Shown here: positions 43,735 to 54,274 of the stretch, piece by piece
Numbering within the stretch: position 1 is the first letter of the stretch
Layout of the letters: every line of letters begins with the position of its first letter
Assembly (NCBI GenBank): GCA_963281255.1
Contig: OY725502.1
Location: 3,162,001-3,226,000, forward strand
From: Aphrocallistes beatrix
Taxonomy: Eukaryota; Porifera; Hexactinellida; Sceptrulophora; Aphrocallistidae
DNA length: 64,000 nucleotides
Reading direction: 5' to 3'
The notes under the pieces: model-generated
Seen by the model: only the letters and a program-made list of their open reading frames with translations
What the model was told of the DNA's origin: nothing
The model's database searches: none
Position numbers and translations under genes: made by a program

Positions 43735-44934
43735 GGTTGGTGTTTCCTTCCAGAACTAACTCAAAAAGTTTTCATTATTTTCTCCTGAATTTTTTTGTGG
43801 AAACTGTTCTCGATGAGTTATCTGCAAAGATACACTTTTCGGGAGCTCAAGAAGCAAGAAATTTTTTTTTCCCCAAATCACCTAATTTATCGAGGACATT
43901 CAAGGAAACTTCATGGCTTATCCCTCTTTTACTCAATTATTCTTGGACGAAATGGTTGATAAAGAAAATAATAGGAATATAATTTTCAATTTTAACCCAA
44001 TTAATTTTTTCTTTCTAATTTCGTTGCTACAATATTTAGAAGCAGATTTTCGTAAGGAAAAATATTTTAACGTTTTTCTAAAGTAGAATATAAATCTGTC
44101 TCTATCATTTTGTTCTACGTGACGAGATCTTTCCAAAACCGTAGAGTTTTTTACTCTACGACCTTTGTAACTAGAGATTCCTCCTTTGTAAAATTGATTT
44201 TTTTGAGTGCTAAAAACAGGCTACAAAGCAATTTTCTTCGGAAAGGCTTGATTCCATTAGTTTTTACTGTGTCCAAGTATTAAATAATATCCAAACATCC
44301 TAAATCAACAACTTATAGTAGTACTTAACTTCAAAATATGGCATATCAAATATTTTCACATCATGACACCTTCAAGAGTGTGAAAAAGTTGTCAGTTATG
44401 ACTGGGGACCCAAAAATGACCATGTCCGATAGTATCCGCCGAAATACCATATCTATAACTTTATTTGACTATGCCAGGTCGTTATTTTAATACTGAATTC
44501 GTGCTCAGCACTAAATTTCCAGCAATTTGATATATATATTGACCATATTTGGAGAATATTTTGGTTGCCTTTTCCTAGCAACGGTCAGGAACGTGAAAAA
44601 ATTCCTGGCCGTTGCTAGGCACGGTCAAACAAAAATGTTTCCAAATATGGTCAATATATATATCAAATTGCTGGAAATCTGGTGCTGAGCATGAATTCAG
44701 CATTCAAAAGATGATCTGGCACTGTTAGAAGAAGTTATAGCTGTGGGACATTTCGCATTTTAAAATGTGTCGTTTTTAGAGCGACACCAGGTGATACAAG
44801 TGGCGAAATATTGGGGCTGGAGTTATAAAAATCGGAATTATTGTTTAGAACCCCTATAAGGATCTAAAAATGATAAAAAAGCAATTTGGGCACATTTTTA
44901 GAAAAAAACAAGTGTCCCATGGGAAACACCAACC
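43735..44934. mobile_element. TTAA-flanked element, 1200 bp
   Basis: TTAA lies at 43731-43734 and 44935-44938. The terminal repeats are GGTTGGTGTTTCC and its exact inverse GGAAACACCAACC. TTAA duplication is the mark of piggyBac, and of Kolobok in some groups. The only frame (43737-43982, 81 codons) has no transposase motif. The other copies of the host palindrome read GAGCTTAGGAATGCATTACC across this point, giving the empty site. Confidence 0.8.
44493..44700. repeat. Foldback within the TTAA element
   Basis: CTGAATTCGTGCTCAGCACT at the left pairs with AGCATGAATTCAG at the right over about 95-bp arms. Its core (ATATATATTGACCATAT(T/A)TGGAGAAT, then CGTTCCTAGCAACGGCCAGG) recurs singly at 48858-48957 and 60133-60185. 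Confidence 0.85.
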
Positions 44935-45287
44935 TTAAGAATGTATACCGACATATATAAACATGGCATCAAAGGATATATATTCGTTGGTTGTCAAAAT
45001 TCCGATTAGTCTTCATATCATTGCGCAACAGGTCATTGTAAGCACGATTTTGGCGTTTTTCTAAGCTGTTTAAAAGCCTACTTCTTGATGGTATTAATAT
45101 ATGATTTTTTAGTAGAACCAAGATTAGTACTATTTATTTGGAAAATTTAGAATTTTCAATGGGATGTTGTTACATTCCTGCGTTGCTATGGTAAAGTTTG
45201 GGCCATATCGTACAAATTGTAGTAACTAGGTGTTCAGATTTGATCGTATTTGATAGGCAATAGGTTACTTCTTATTAGGTAATAATA

Positions 45288-45688
45288 CAGGGTGTTTCAG
45301 CGATTGTATCACGAAAATAATTTGAAATTACTAGGTAAATATTTTACTAATCATCTTCCCCTTTTACGATGTTGTTTAACACCCTCTGACATTTGTGTGA
45401 CAAACAAAAGAAGATCAAGATGGTGGAATTCTACCATAAAAATCAGTCCTATTCAAGATTACCCCACACTTCTAAGGTTTACCCGCCCAAAATGACTAAA
45501 TCGGAAATGAGTTATCCCATATTTTAAGATGTTTTGAAATAATTTACTTTTATTCCAACGGTTTGCTTCATTGTTTTTCATAAATATAAAAGGATTTCCT
45601 TTCAAAAGCAACCAAAATAACTAAATTATCTCGATCACAAATGAAATGAAAGCAATTTACTTTTGTGTGTAATCAATGAAACACCCTG
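45288..45688. mobile_element. Tc1/mariner-like MITE, 401 bp
   Basis: The ends are CAGGGTGTTTCAGCGATTG and, inverted, CAATGAAACACCCTG, flanked by TA at 45286-45287 and 45689-45690. The 67-codon frame inside is not a recognisable transposase. Confidence 0.85.
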
Positions 45689-45959
45689 TACAATTTGAAC
45701 TTCTAAATTCAGACTATCGAGTTATGCGGCAGTTTATTATTTTGATCACAAATCGTCCTAAAATGACCTGTTGCGCAATGATATGGTGACTATCAAAATT
45801 TTATCAACAGATATATGTACTGTGACACCATGTTTATATATGCTGGTAATACTTTCTTAAGGTTTATTCTGCATGGTTAACGATTTTCGGCTAATCATAT
45901 ATTATTTTAATCGGCTACTAATTCATCCCTAGTCCATAATTTTCAGTATACTGTGAGGC

Positions 45960-46545
45960 TATACTGTGAAGCTAAAAAACGCATGTCAACAGTTGGAGGC
46001 TAGTTTCTAGCATAGTTTTCAAAATTCGTCAATTGGTGTAAAAATATGTATATAAAAGTGTGAAAATATACACATAACCTTTATATTGCTATACACTAAA
46101 ATATAATTGAGACATCTATATAGGTTATGGGAATATTTTAATAAAAATGATTGACTATTGTGTCGAATGATTTATATTGTGAGAATGAAGTCATATATAT
46201 TGTATAGAAAAGGTGTGAAATATTGTTTCCATTTATTGTCCTGAAGTGTTAAAATTTCGCTTACTAGATCTTATAACTTAATTAAACATATCACTTTTCA
46301 TACTTATGCGACTTGCCAATTCTTCAATCAATTCGGACAAACACAAAAAATAAAAGAATCCTAGCGTTTTAATATATAAGATTGCGATCTTGAAAATATT
46401 AATGGGAAGGAGTTTTTAGTAACTCTGAGGTGATGTCACATTGTAGTTTTGGAATCCCTTTATTTAAAGAATTGGTCGAATGGTTCTCTAGAGTATTAAC
46501 GATATTTGTGTGAGATGTTGAGTATTAGATCTTATTTTAATCCTA
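45960..46545. other. Repeat-derived stretch
   Basis: 46200-46380 matches 58905-59095 (GAAAAGGTGTGAAA, GACTTGCCAATTCTTCAATC, CCTAGC(G/A)TTTTAATATATAA). It is the left end of a second family related to the CGCTT repeat. No gene. Confidence 0.5.
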
Positions 46546-46546
46546 G

Positions 46547-46700
46547 AAACTAAACCACCTCTTCAAACTGATGTCTCCGTGGCGTATAAGAAACGGCTCG
46601 TGCATTGGATGATGCAGTTTGCCTGGAATGGATGTGAGAAGTTTGCTTGGGGACAGAACGAGTTGAAGTATATCTCCAAAACAAGACATGCCCCTCCCAT
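46547..46700 (+). pseudogene. Isolated exon of a GH47 alpha-mannosidase
   Basis: The frame after a possible splice acceptor (AATCCTAG at about 46540-46546) reads PPLQTDVSVAYKKRLVHWMM then FAWNGCEKFAWGQNELKYIS, ending KTRH. In class I alpha-1,2-mannosidases (MAN1A/MAN1B type) the catalytic domain begins with just this pattern (MM.FAWDNY..YAWG.NELKPIS..GH). The enzyme trims N-glycans in the ER and Golgi. No other GH47 exons are visible, and right after this stretch comes CAGTGGCGTACGTAAC, a typical hAT-like end, so it looks like a truncated or captured exon. Confidence 0.6.
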
Positions 46701-46832
46701 CAGTGGCGTACGTAACAAAAAGCCGCCCGGAGCGAAACGGAATGATGCCCCGCCACCCAGGTGTGAGATAATATATATATTTTTTCTAAGATAGCTTTTC
46801 TTGATTTAAAAACCACAAAATCATTACAGTAG

Positions 46833-47190
46833 AACCTCCATAATTGGGGGGAATTCGGGACGGCAAAAGACTACCTACTTCCCCACCTGTGTTGTGTCTA
46901 ATAATCTTAATATATTTAGATAAAAATGGATTGATTGAATGCAATATAGTAATAAATTCAAGTCATTTTTGTCATTTTAAGATCCAAATTGTGTCCAGAA
47001 AACCGCCTTTTCACCACTTTCCCCCCAATTAAAGAGGTTAATTTGAATGGGAAAATAATTTCTGAAATTTTAATCTCCCCCATTCTCCACTGCCCCTTAT
47101 AGAGAGAGGTTTATTTGTATGAAGCGAATAAAGATGGCCTAAATTTGCCCACATAAATAAGTTCCCCAATTATAGAGACCCCACTTATAG
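46833..47190. mobile_element. Decayed pogo-like MITE
   Basis: It starts CAGTAGAACCTCCATAATTG after a TA and later has CCCCAATTATAGAGACCCCA and CTTATAGAGGCTATACT. The inverted ends are degenerate. No transposase. Confidence 0.5.
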
Positions 47191-47260
47191 AGGCTATACT
47201 AAAAACTCTGGAATATTTTAGTATTTTCCAATTTTTTTGAATTACTCCTTAATAAACACA

Positions 47261-47980
47261 ACGCGCTTCGCTTGCTTGCGCTGCGCGGCTGGCGGACACT
47301 TTGTGTCTGCCGGAGTCGCCCTTCGGGCGCCTGGGTCACATTCAGGGTTTCATTCAGCTTTCCAAATTCATACGCCTAAATGGACGCCACGATTTTTCTA
47401 CGCGCCTAGACTCATTTTTATATAGCATTTTTATATATGTTTTATGCCACGCGCCTAAGTAGGAGTATGCCGCGCGCCTAGCCACAAAAAATCATACGCC
47501 TAATTATGATCCATGGGATCAAATACGCGCCTCTAGGCGCGCCCAGTACGCCTAGATGAAAGCCTGGTCACATTGATTAATTATAAGGGAGATAACATCT
47601 CTAAATAAGTCTGTCCTACTATAATAATCGATATCGCACGAAAAATCACCAAATTTGAATTTTTTTAAATTTTGATGCGTAATGATGACGTCATAACAGA
47701 GTGATGAGTCATCGTTTTTTGATGATGGTTGTATCATATTTGAGATATATTATTATACATACACATTCTATTAAAATTTCAGCCTTCAATCACTTAAAAT
47801 GGCTGAGTTATGGTCGGAAAACTGAAATTTCTAATTATAAAAAAGGTGACAATGACGTCATAATTCCATGATGAGTCGACATTTTCGTCTGTTGTCAGAA
47901 CTTAGTGGACCCATAGCCAAAAGACTCCCACATGCCAAAAATCAGCTTTCTGTGACTGGCAGTTTCTTCAATCAATTCGT
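47261..47980 (-). repeat. CGCTT repeat, copy 10, with MITE insertion
   Basis: Minus orientation, from ACGCGCTTCGCTTGCTTGCG to TTCTTCAATCAATTCGT, interrupted only by 47343-47566. Both TGACGTCA sites are kept. Confidence 0.85.
47343..47566. mobile_element. hAT-type MITE, 224 bp, intact duplication
   Basis: A perfect 8-bp duplication GTCACATT lies at 47335-47342 and 47567-47574; the CGCTT consensus (GGTCACATTGATTAATTAT) confirms the empty site. The ends are CAGGGTTTCATTCAG and, inverted, TAGATGAAAGCCTG. The interior repeats CGCGCCTA(G/A) about ten times. Confidence 0.92.
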
Positions 47981-48195
47981 TGGACGTAGTATATGGCATT
48001 AGTCTACGTATGAATGTCAAACTGTTCTATTTATAGAAAGAAAGGTATATTGCAGTATATCGAAGTCGCCTATTGACTACCTGATGGTACCATTTGTTGG
48101 CGTCTAGCATTTGCAACTTTCCAACTAGTCCAAATTCCGTTGCAAAGCAGGAATGTGTGGACATTCCGTTGAAAGTTTCCTCATATTGTCTAAAG

Positions 48196-48373
48196 CAGTG
48201 GTTCTCAACCTTTCATGGTCCGTGGCCCCCCTACCGAGACCCTCAGTACCCGTGGGCCCCTGCCGTTTTTAATTGGAGATGGGAGTTAATTTCAATTGGA
48301 CAGTATGTTTGAGTTAATACTTAAACATAGCCCCCCGGTGAAGGCCTCGTGGCCCCCTGGTTTAGAAACGCTG
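48196..48373. mobile_element. hAT-type MITE, 178 bp
   Basis: A perfect 8-bp duplication GTCTAAAG lies at 48188-48195 and 48374-48381. The ends are CAGTGGTTCTCAACC and, inverted, GGTTTAGAAACGCTG. The interior is rich in GTGGCCCCC, as in many hAT MITEs with CAGNGGTTCTCAA ends. Confidence 0.92.
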
Positions 48374-48381
48374 GTCTAAAG

Positions 48382-49084
48382 TAAGATTTCCTGTGATAAT
48401 TAGACATTAATGGGTGGATTTTTACTGTAAAAGACGCAGATGAGAAAATTACCTAGATTTGCTCAAAATGAGTTCGTTGCGCAATATGATGATGACAATT
48501 CGGATTCAAGTGGATTTATATGTGGTTTATGTACAATGCAAGTATACTTTTTTAAGTTCTATATAAATTAAATGAAAACCATGCATTATACTGAATATTT
48601 TTAGCGGAAAAGTTTTATTGATGAATTTAATATATTTAAACGCTAGGATTTTTTGTTTGTTTGTTTGTCCGAATTATTGAAGAATTGGCAAGTCATATCC
48701 TTACTATTAAAACTCGATTACTGTAATATGTTATGCTAGATGTTGTCAATTCGCCAACTCAATAATCAATATGCAAATTAATAATGTGATATCACCGGAG
48801 TTGTATCTATCAGTAATATCTACTTTTAATCACACCATATCATATTTTTATTGTTTAATTCGGGTCCAGCACTAAATTTCCAGCCATTTGATATATATAT
48901 TGACCATATATGGAGAATGTTTAGGTTGGCCGTTCCTAGCAACGGCCAGGAATGTTGAAGAAAGTTTCCTCATATTGTGATATTTGAAACACAAAATATA
49001 CCAAGGCTGAAATAAACGTAGTTTAAAAGAAAAGTTTGTATCATAAATATTTCACGAGATATTAACCAAAAACTGAGACCGAAA
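48382..49084. other. Repeat scraps and a short frame
   Basis: 48440-48571 is a 43-codon frame (MRKLPRFAQNEFVAQYDDD then CGLCTMQ) with no known family. 48637-48721 joins the left end of the second helitron-like family (AACGCTAGGATTTTTTG, GTCCGAATTATTGAAG) to a CGCTT-family left motif (ATCCTTACTATTAAAACTCG at 48697). 48858-48957 is a half-copy of the foldback at 44493. Confidence 0.5.
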
Positions 49085-49790
49085 TTTGATGTGTCACTGC
49101 TAACTCATTTTGTAAAAATTTAAAAATTAAACTTAAAAATTAAATACACCAACTCTCTTCTTTCCACTGGTATAATTATTTTTGATCTAGAACGAATACT
49201 TTTCGAGTTATAAGTGATTAAGTGTGACTTCGAATCCGCCTCTAACACTCGTGTGCGAGCCAAACCAGTAAAAAATTGAACCGACCACAAATTCACCAAA
49301 TTTTAACTTATATGCTTCAAAATTTAACAACACAAACGTCCAGACCTCCTCTACACGTTGGTATGATTAGATTTCAAATCGGATCCAAATTCATAAAGTA
49401 TTAGCATTTAAGTGCGACACGGCGAATCCGCTGCTAAAGTAACACTACTATGAACTATGACAAATTGAATCGACCATAAATTCGCTAAATCTTAACTTAT
49501 CGACTTAAAATTTTAACTACATAAACGTCCAGACCTGGAGCACATATGTGTCTAAGATAGATTCGATAGCTCGTATAACTTTTGAGATATTCAAGAAAAA
49601 CCGTGACAAAAATTAAAAGGTAAATTGCTAAGTCATCACTGGATATTTCGGGATTTGAACTGAGATTATGAAACATCCAGACCTCCTCTACACGTTGATA
49701 TCATCAGATTTCAAATCGGACCTAAATTCATAAAGTTATTAACATTTAAGTGCGACACGGCGAATCCGCTGCTAAAGTAACACCCATTCA
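49085..49790. repeat. Degenerate direct repeats, ~340-bp spacing
   Basis: CCAGACCTCCTCTACACGTT, TTCAAATCGGA and GCGACACGGCGAATCCGC occur in order at about 49340-49447 and again at about 49680-49788. Weaker copies of the same order (TTCGAATCCGC, AACCGACCACAAATTC) precede them. No coding potential, and it does not look like a classic satellite. Confidence 0.65.
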
Positions 49791-49861
49791 ACAGAACTGA
49801 AGATCTTAAAGCATTTAATCTAGATTTTGACATTGAATGTGACGATCAATTTGAATTTAAT

Positions 49862-51010
49862 TTGAAAACAGATACGACTATGAAAAATCAAGAATCAATT
49901 GAAAATGAGTTAAATTTTTCAGGAACTTCAGATGAATATGATATCGAAATTAAATTTGATGCAGACAGTTTAGGAGCTAGTGTTTATACACTTCCCGAGG
50001 TTGCATTATGTCAAGGATGTAACCTTTCAATTGGGGAAGAAAGATTGGTTTATGATGGATGCAAGTCGATTGGACACAAACATTGCTTTAATAAACTATC
50101 GCACCTAAGAGGAGAGTCCCAAAATCATATTTTTTGTATGAAGTCGGGATGTAGAAGCAATTTTCAGCAAAAGCATAACCAACTTGCTGTACAACGAGCA
50201 CATAAACTTCAAGCGGATAAAATGCTTTCTAACACAGCCTCAAGGCTTCTTCCAGTGGTCTTGGGAGATAATGTGAGGGTACCAATCCCAAAAGTGGATA
50301 GAAGCAAACTGGTTCAACCCATGTTTTGGGTGTAATTAGTACAGTTTCAAACAATTCCTATCGTATAGGAACGAACAAGGGGACTTTAAGATCAGAAAAC
50401 TCAAGAGGCGAATTCGGACACTAGACAGACTCATGTTATTTAAGTATTTCTAAGCTTCTTTCCTATGGTCGAAAAATCATATGCCAGTGTATAGGAAATT
50501 GTGCAACGAAATATTGTCATTGTAAGGTTCGTGGATATTATTGTTCTTCTGGGTGTCATCTTAAATATAATGCCAACTATAAAAACTCTGGTGATAAGAA
50601 TACTCTTTTAGAACCACGCAAATTAAAGTCTAAACTAATAACTTCACCATTTCACAAAAAGTCTCCCAAAAAGTAACATTTTTCCCCAAAGCCATTCAAT
50701 GATGACGCAGATATAAATATCGCACAGATTGAAATGCAAAGCTATTCCTCTAAAAGTCAGTCAAGTGAAGTATCTAACCTCGCTCTTTCCTTTTCACAAC
50801 TAGAACCGCTGTGTGTTGAATGGGGAGGTAATTACAGACATACAAAATTAGTAAATACTGTCCAATCTACAATTTTATAACACATATTAGTCTGCACATC
50901 AATCCTATTAGATCAGCACTAAGATATCTACCAACATTCGGCAAAGAAAATGCACTATTGACTTCTTTGGATCCGAGTACACTATGGTAAAACATTATTA
51001 TGGAATGAGA
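49862..51010 (+). pseudogene. C-terminal part of an integrase-type element protein
   Basis: The first frame (49862-50335) has a PHD-like zinc cluster (LCQGCNLSIGEERLVYDGC, then GHKHCF), then HKLQADKMLSNTASRL and VLGDNVRVPIPKVDRSK. After a frame change, about 50465-50560 gives ICQCIGNCATKYCHCK then YYCSSGCH, a CXC-like cysteine block, and about 50815-51000 has WGGNYRHTKLVNT. I recall this order (VGDNVxIPIPxVDR, Cys block, terminal domain) from the region after the integrase core in KRBA2/Ginger-like DNA elements. The integrase core itself is missing and there are several frame breaks, so it is dead. Confidence 0.6.
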
Positions 51011-51536
51011 AACAAAAGGTTTTAACCAAAGAAACTTCAAATCTTCAAAAACTCAGTTTAGTCAATTTTGTAGTGTATTTGATTATTCCTAGTTAGTCAC
51101 TCTCTTTCATGTACTTAGGCCTAGAAAGTTCTAGTTGGCTAGTATTTCGATAGATTTTGTTCAGAGAAATAAGTTATTGCATATGCTATTCATACATTTG
51201 TAGTACAATTGGGATACGGACAAATAACAAACAAACTAACGGGTACAATAGTGATTATAATTTGTTTACAAAAGGATTCTTCAACATAGAAACCATAGCA
51301 ATGAATACATGAAGTCATACCTTTTCACAGACCAACATCTCATGGGAGATGTTGGCGAATTGACAACATCTTCCAAATGAAAACCTCTCGCATAACATAT
51401 ATATATACATGCAAGTATATATACATGTTAGACATTCCAACTAAAATTTTCAGACTTTTTGGCTTGAGCTCTTCCTATTGTTGCTCTATCAAAAAATTTA
51501 GCATTAGAAATGCAGATAACGATGTTTAATATGAGA

Positions 51537-51783
51537 TAGAACAGCAACATTTTCCGCTCTAAAAAGAGCCTATTCCGCAATCACATGATGACATATCAAA
51601 ATTTTGACAGCGGAATTGGATACTCTGATATAATGTTTGTATATGGTAATAATACATTTCAAATGTCTATCGGAAGCAGTTTTTGATTTATCGGTCTAAT
51701 TAAATTTTTACTTTGTTAAAACTGGCCTCTTCGTTTTATGGCCTTCTCGGTGACATATATAGCCGTATATTAAGTAGGCCATG
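51537..51783. repeat. Dispersed repeat, copy B
   Basis: Near-identical to 11042-11297, cut at 51783 by the next element. The sequence after the cut in copy A (TTAGAGATTAATATTC) is absent here. Confidence 0.8.
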
Positions 51784-52583
51784 CACTACCCTACCAAAAG
51801 TATTCGTACACCTCAATATTTCCCATTAAAATACAGTGTACCCTCGCTAGTCCGAACCTCGCTAATCCGAACCCTCGCTAATCCGAACACTTCATTCTTA
51901 AAATCCGAACACCCAAATAATTTTATTCGCCTCTATGATTTGAATAAACGTTTATAAACTTAAATTTATCATTAAGATTGAGAAACCTCGTTGAATAAGC
52001 AATAATAGCGAAATAATATCCTTAATATTCTAACAATATAAATTTATTATAATTAATGCCCTATTGAATTAGTGTTATTTCACGAATCGGAACAAATTCA
52101 CTAATCCGAACGATTTTTTCGAACATTGGAACAGAGCTGTTCGGATTAGCGAGGGTGTACTGTAGTACTAAATTCGCCTATTACTGAACTGTCATGCAGT
52201 TAAACTAGACGAGATACAGTATATTTGATTTCAGATTCGTATTCTACGAATTTGAATTACCTATTTTAGAGTTTTCAAATCAATTAAGTTTTAACTATGC
52301 CGAAATTTATCATCCTGTGCTACCCTGTGTCACCTATCACCATCTGCTACAGTGGTGGAGACTCTAGAAAAGTGGTACATGGTGGCACAGGTTTTAACCT
52401 TGGCAATTAGCAATTGATTTGAAACTTCGAAAATAGGTAATTCAAATGCGTAGAATACGAATCTGAAATCAAATATACTATATCTCTTATATTTTAACTG
52501 CATGATCATTCTTTAATATAGCCATTTTAGTACTATATTAATGGGAAATATTGAGGTGTACGAATACTTTTGGTAGGGCAGTG
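51784..52583. mobile_element. Tc1-like foldback element
   Basis: The ends are CACTACCCTACCAAAAGTAT and, inverted, ATACTTTTGGTAGGGCAGTG. The arms (without the nested MITE) pair for about 150 bp, including AGATTCGTATTCTACG and its inverse. The right flank is TA-rich; the left flank reads ATG, so a TA duplication is not clean. Confidence 0.8.
51834..52162. mobile_element. pogo-like MITE nested in the foldback
   Basis: TA lies at 51832-51833 and 52163-52164. The ends are CAGTGTACCCTCGCTAGTCC and, inverted, GGATTAGCGAGGGTGTACTG. The left end has three tandem CTCGCTAATCCGAAC units. Confidence 0.88.
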
Positions 52584-52613
52584 TATATATATATATATAT
52601 ATATACGTATATA

Positions 52614-53107
52614 TCTGTAACGAATTGATTTTAGAAACTATAAGTCCCAGAAAGCTGATTTTGGCATGTGGGAGTCTTTTGGATATGGCTCCAGTAAGTT
52701 CTGAGCTCAGACCAAAATGTCGAATCATCATGGAATTATGACGCCATTGTCACCTTTTTTAGAATTAGAAATTTCAGTTTTTCGACCATAACTCAACTAT
52801 TTTAAGTTATAGAAGGCTGAAATTTTAATAGAATGTGTATATTGATATATCTCACACATGATGCAACTATCATCAAAAAATGATGACGCATCACTCTGTT
52901 ATGACGTTATTATTTCGCATCAAAAAATTTAAAAATTGACAAATTTGATGATTTTTCTTGCGGTATCGATTGTAACAGTAGGACAGACGTATTTAGGGAT
53001 GTTATCTCCCTTATAATTAATCAAAGTGACCCAGGCGCCCGCAGGGCGCCTCCGGCGGACACAAAGTGTCCGCCAGCCTCGCAGCGCAAGGAAGCGAAGC
53101 GCGCTTG
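52614..53107 (+). repeat. CGCTT repeat, copy 11
   Basis: Full length, from TCTGTAACGAATTGATTTTA to GCGAAGCGCGCTTG. Followed within 20 bases by the left-end motif of the next copy (ATCCTTACTATTAAAACTCG at 53123): direct head-to-tail tandem. Confidence 0.85.
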
Positions 53108-53122
53108 TATATATATCTATAT

Positions 53123-53150
53123 ATCCTTACTATTAAAACTCGATGATTGT

Positions 53151-53181
<31 letters not shown>

Positions 53182-53649
53182 ACGAATTGATTGAAGAAAC
53201 TGCCGGGCGCAGAAGGCTGATTTTTGGCATGTGGGAGTCTTTTGGCTATGGCTCCAGTAAGTTCTGAGTTCAGAGCAAAATGTCGACTCATCATGGAATT
53301 ATGACGTCATTGTCACATTTTTAAAAGTTAAGCAACACAGTTATTCGGGCATAACTCAGCCATTATAGGAGATAGAAGGCTGAAATTTTAATAGAATCTG
53401 TAGCGACTTTCATCAAAAATTGATTACTCATCACTTTGTTATGACGTCATCATTACGCATCAAAAATTTTAAAATTGACAAATTTTGTGATTTTTCGAGT
53501 GATATCGATTAGCACAGTAGAACAGACATATTTAGAGATGTTATCTCCCTTATAATTAACCAATGTGACTCCAGGCGACCGAAGGGAGCCTCCGGCGGAC
53601 ACGAAGTGTCCGCCAGCCGCGCAGCGCAAGCAAGCGCGAAGCGCGCTTG
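53123..53649 (+). repeat. CGCTT repeat, copy 12, with its left end
   Basis: Left-end motif at 53123-53146, (TA)n tract, body from 53178, and right end GCGCGAAGCGCGCTTG at 53649. About 75 bases in the middle, around TATACTAACATACCTCACAT, are deleted. Confidence 0.85.
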
Positions 53650-53818
53650 TATATAAGATAAGTGAAAGAGAATACGATAGTAGTTTAATGATAGTAAATC
53701 ACAATGCATTTGTGGCTTTCGGATATATATCCTCCTCAGTACAAATTGTTATGGGAATATATAAAGTAAAGTAAGGAGAGCCCTATTAATAGATATAAAT
53801 TTTGCGAAGCGATTTATT

Positions 53819-54274
53819 TTAAGGGTCATCTTCCGCGGTTGTAATGGGAATGGGAGCAGTCGATGCATTTAACGCATCATAAAAGCGATTTGGATGTTCG
53901 AGGTGAACTGTTATGACTGGGTGGTGTTTGCGGATAATATTCGCAACCTGCAATTCCATGGAGGTCTCTAAACGAGACGCGGGTTTATAAGTGGGAGGTA
54001 AAAACTTCCAGACCTGCCAAAACAGGTCAGGGACGGCACACAGAAGTTGCCATATGCGATAGTGGGATCGTGGTTTTCTAAGGACACGTTTGGTAGCGCC
54101 TGTTTGGCCCACATAGACCAGGTCAGGGATATAGGGATGATGTAAAACGTAAATACATTTATGAACACAGGGTTCGAAGGGGACTGCAGTGGGGGTTCCG
54201 AAACGCTGATCAAGATAGACAGGTGTGACAACGCTACTTACAGATCGTATAGCGATGCATATATATGTGCACAT
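53819..54274 (-). CDS. Small GIY-YIG-like endonuclease ORF, 151 codons
   Basis: An open frame from 54274 to the stop at 53819. Residues 40-42 (CIY in KCIYVLHHPYIPD) and 54-56 (YVG in LVYVGQTGATKR) match the two signature strands of the GIY-YIG nuclease fold; R63 and H71 (TKRVLRKPRSHY) fit the following helix, E107 (ETSMELQVANIIRKHHP) the metal-binding Glu and N129 the later Asn. Weak points: the first Gly is Cys, and the start codon lies in the terminal motif of a CGCTT-family element, so the true 5' end may differ or be spliced. It sits between a CGCTT repeat on the plus strand and one on the minus strand. A GIY-YIG domain occurs in Penelope-like retroelements, but no reverse transcriptase is nearby. 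The role is unknown: an active or decayed mobile-element nuclease is the best guess. Confidence 0.5.
   Translation of the reverse strand: MCTYICIAIRSVSSVVTPVYLDQRFGTPTAVPFEPCVHKCIYVLHHPYIPDLVYVGQTGATKRVLRKPRSHYRIWQLLCAVPDLFWQVWKFLPPTYKPASRLETSMELQVANIIRKHHPVITVHLEHPNRFYDALNASTAPIPITTAEDDP

Larger units (their letters stand above)
43642..45959. mobile_element. Large palindromic element, copy 1, with nested insertions
   Basis: It starts GCCTCACAGTAAAATAACCA and ends AGTATACTGTGAGGC. The arms match copy 2 (59123-60115). The left arm is interrupted by a TTAA element (43735-44934) and the centre by a Tc1-like MITE (45288-45688). After removing both, the arms pair over roughly 300 bp each. Shared blocks include TTGCGCAA(C/T)AGGT and TATATATGCTGGTAATAC. 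No coding potential. Confidence 0.75.

Noticed and set aside
53819..54274. Penelope-like retroelement
   Set aside because: Only a GIY-YIG-like segment is present; no reverse transcriptase motif (YxDD) is visible on either side.
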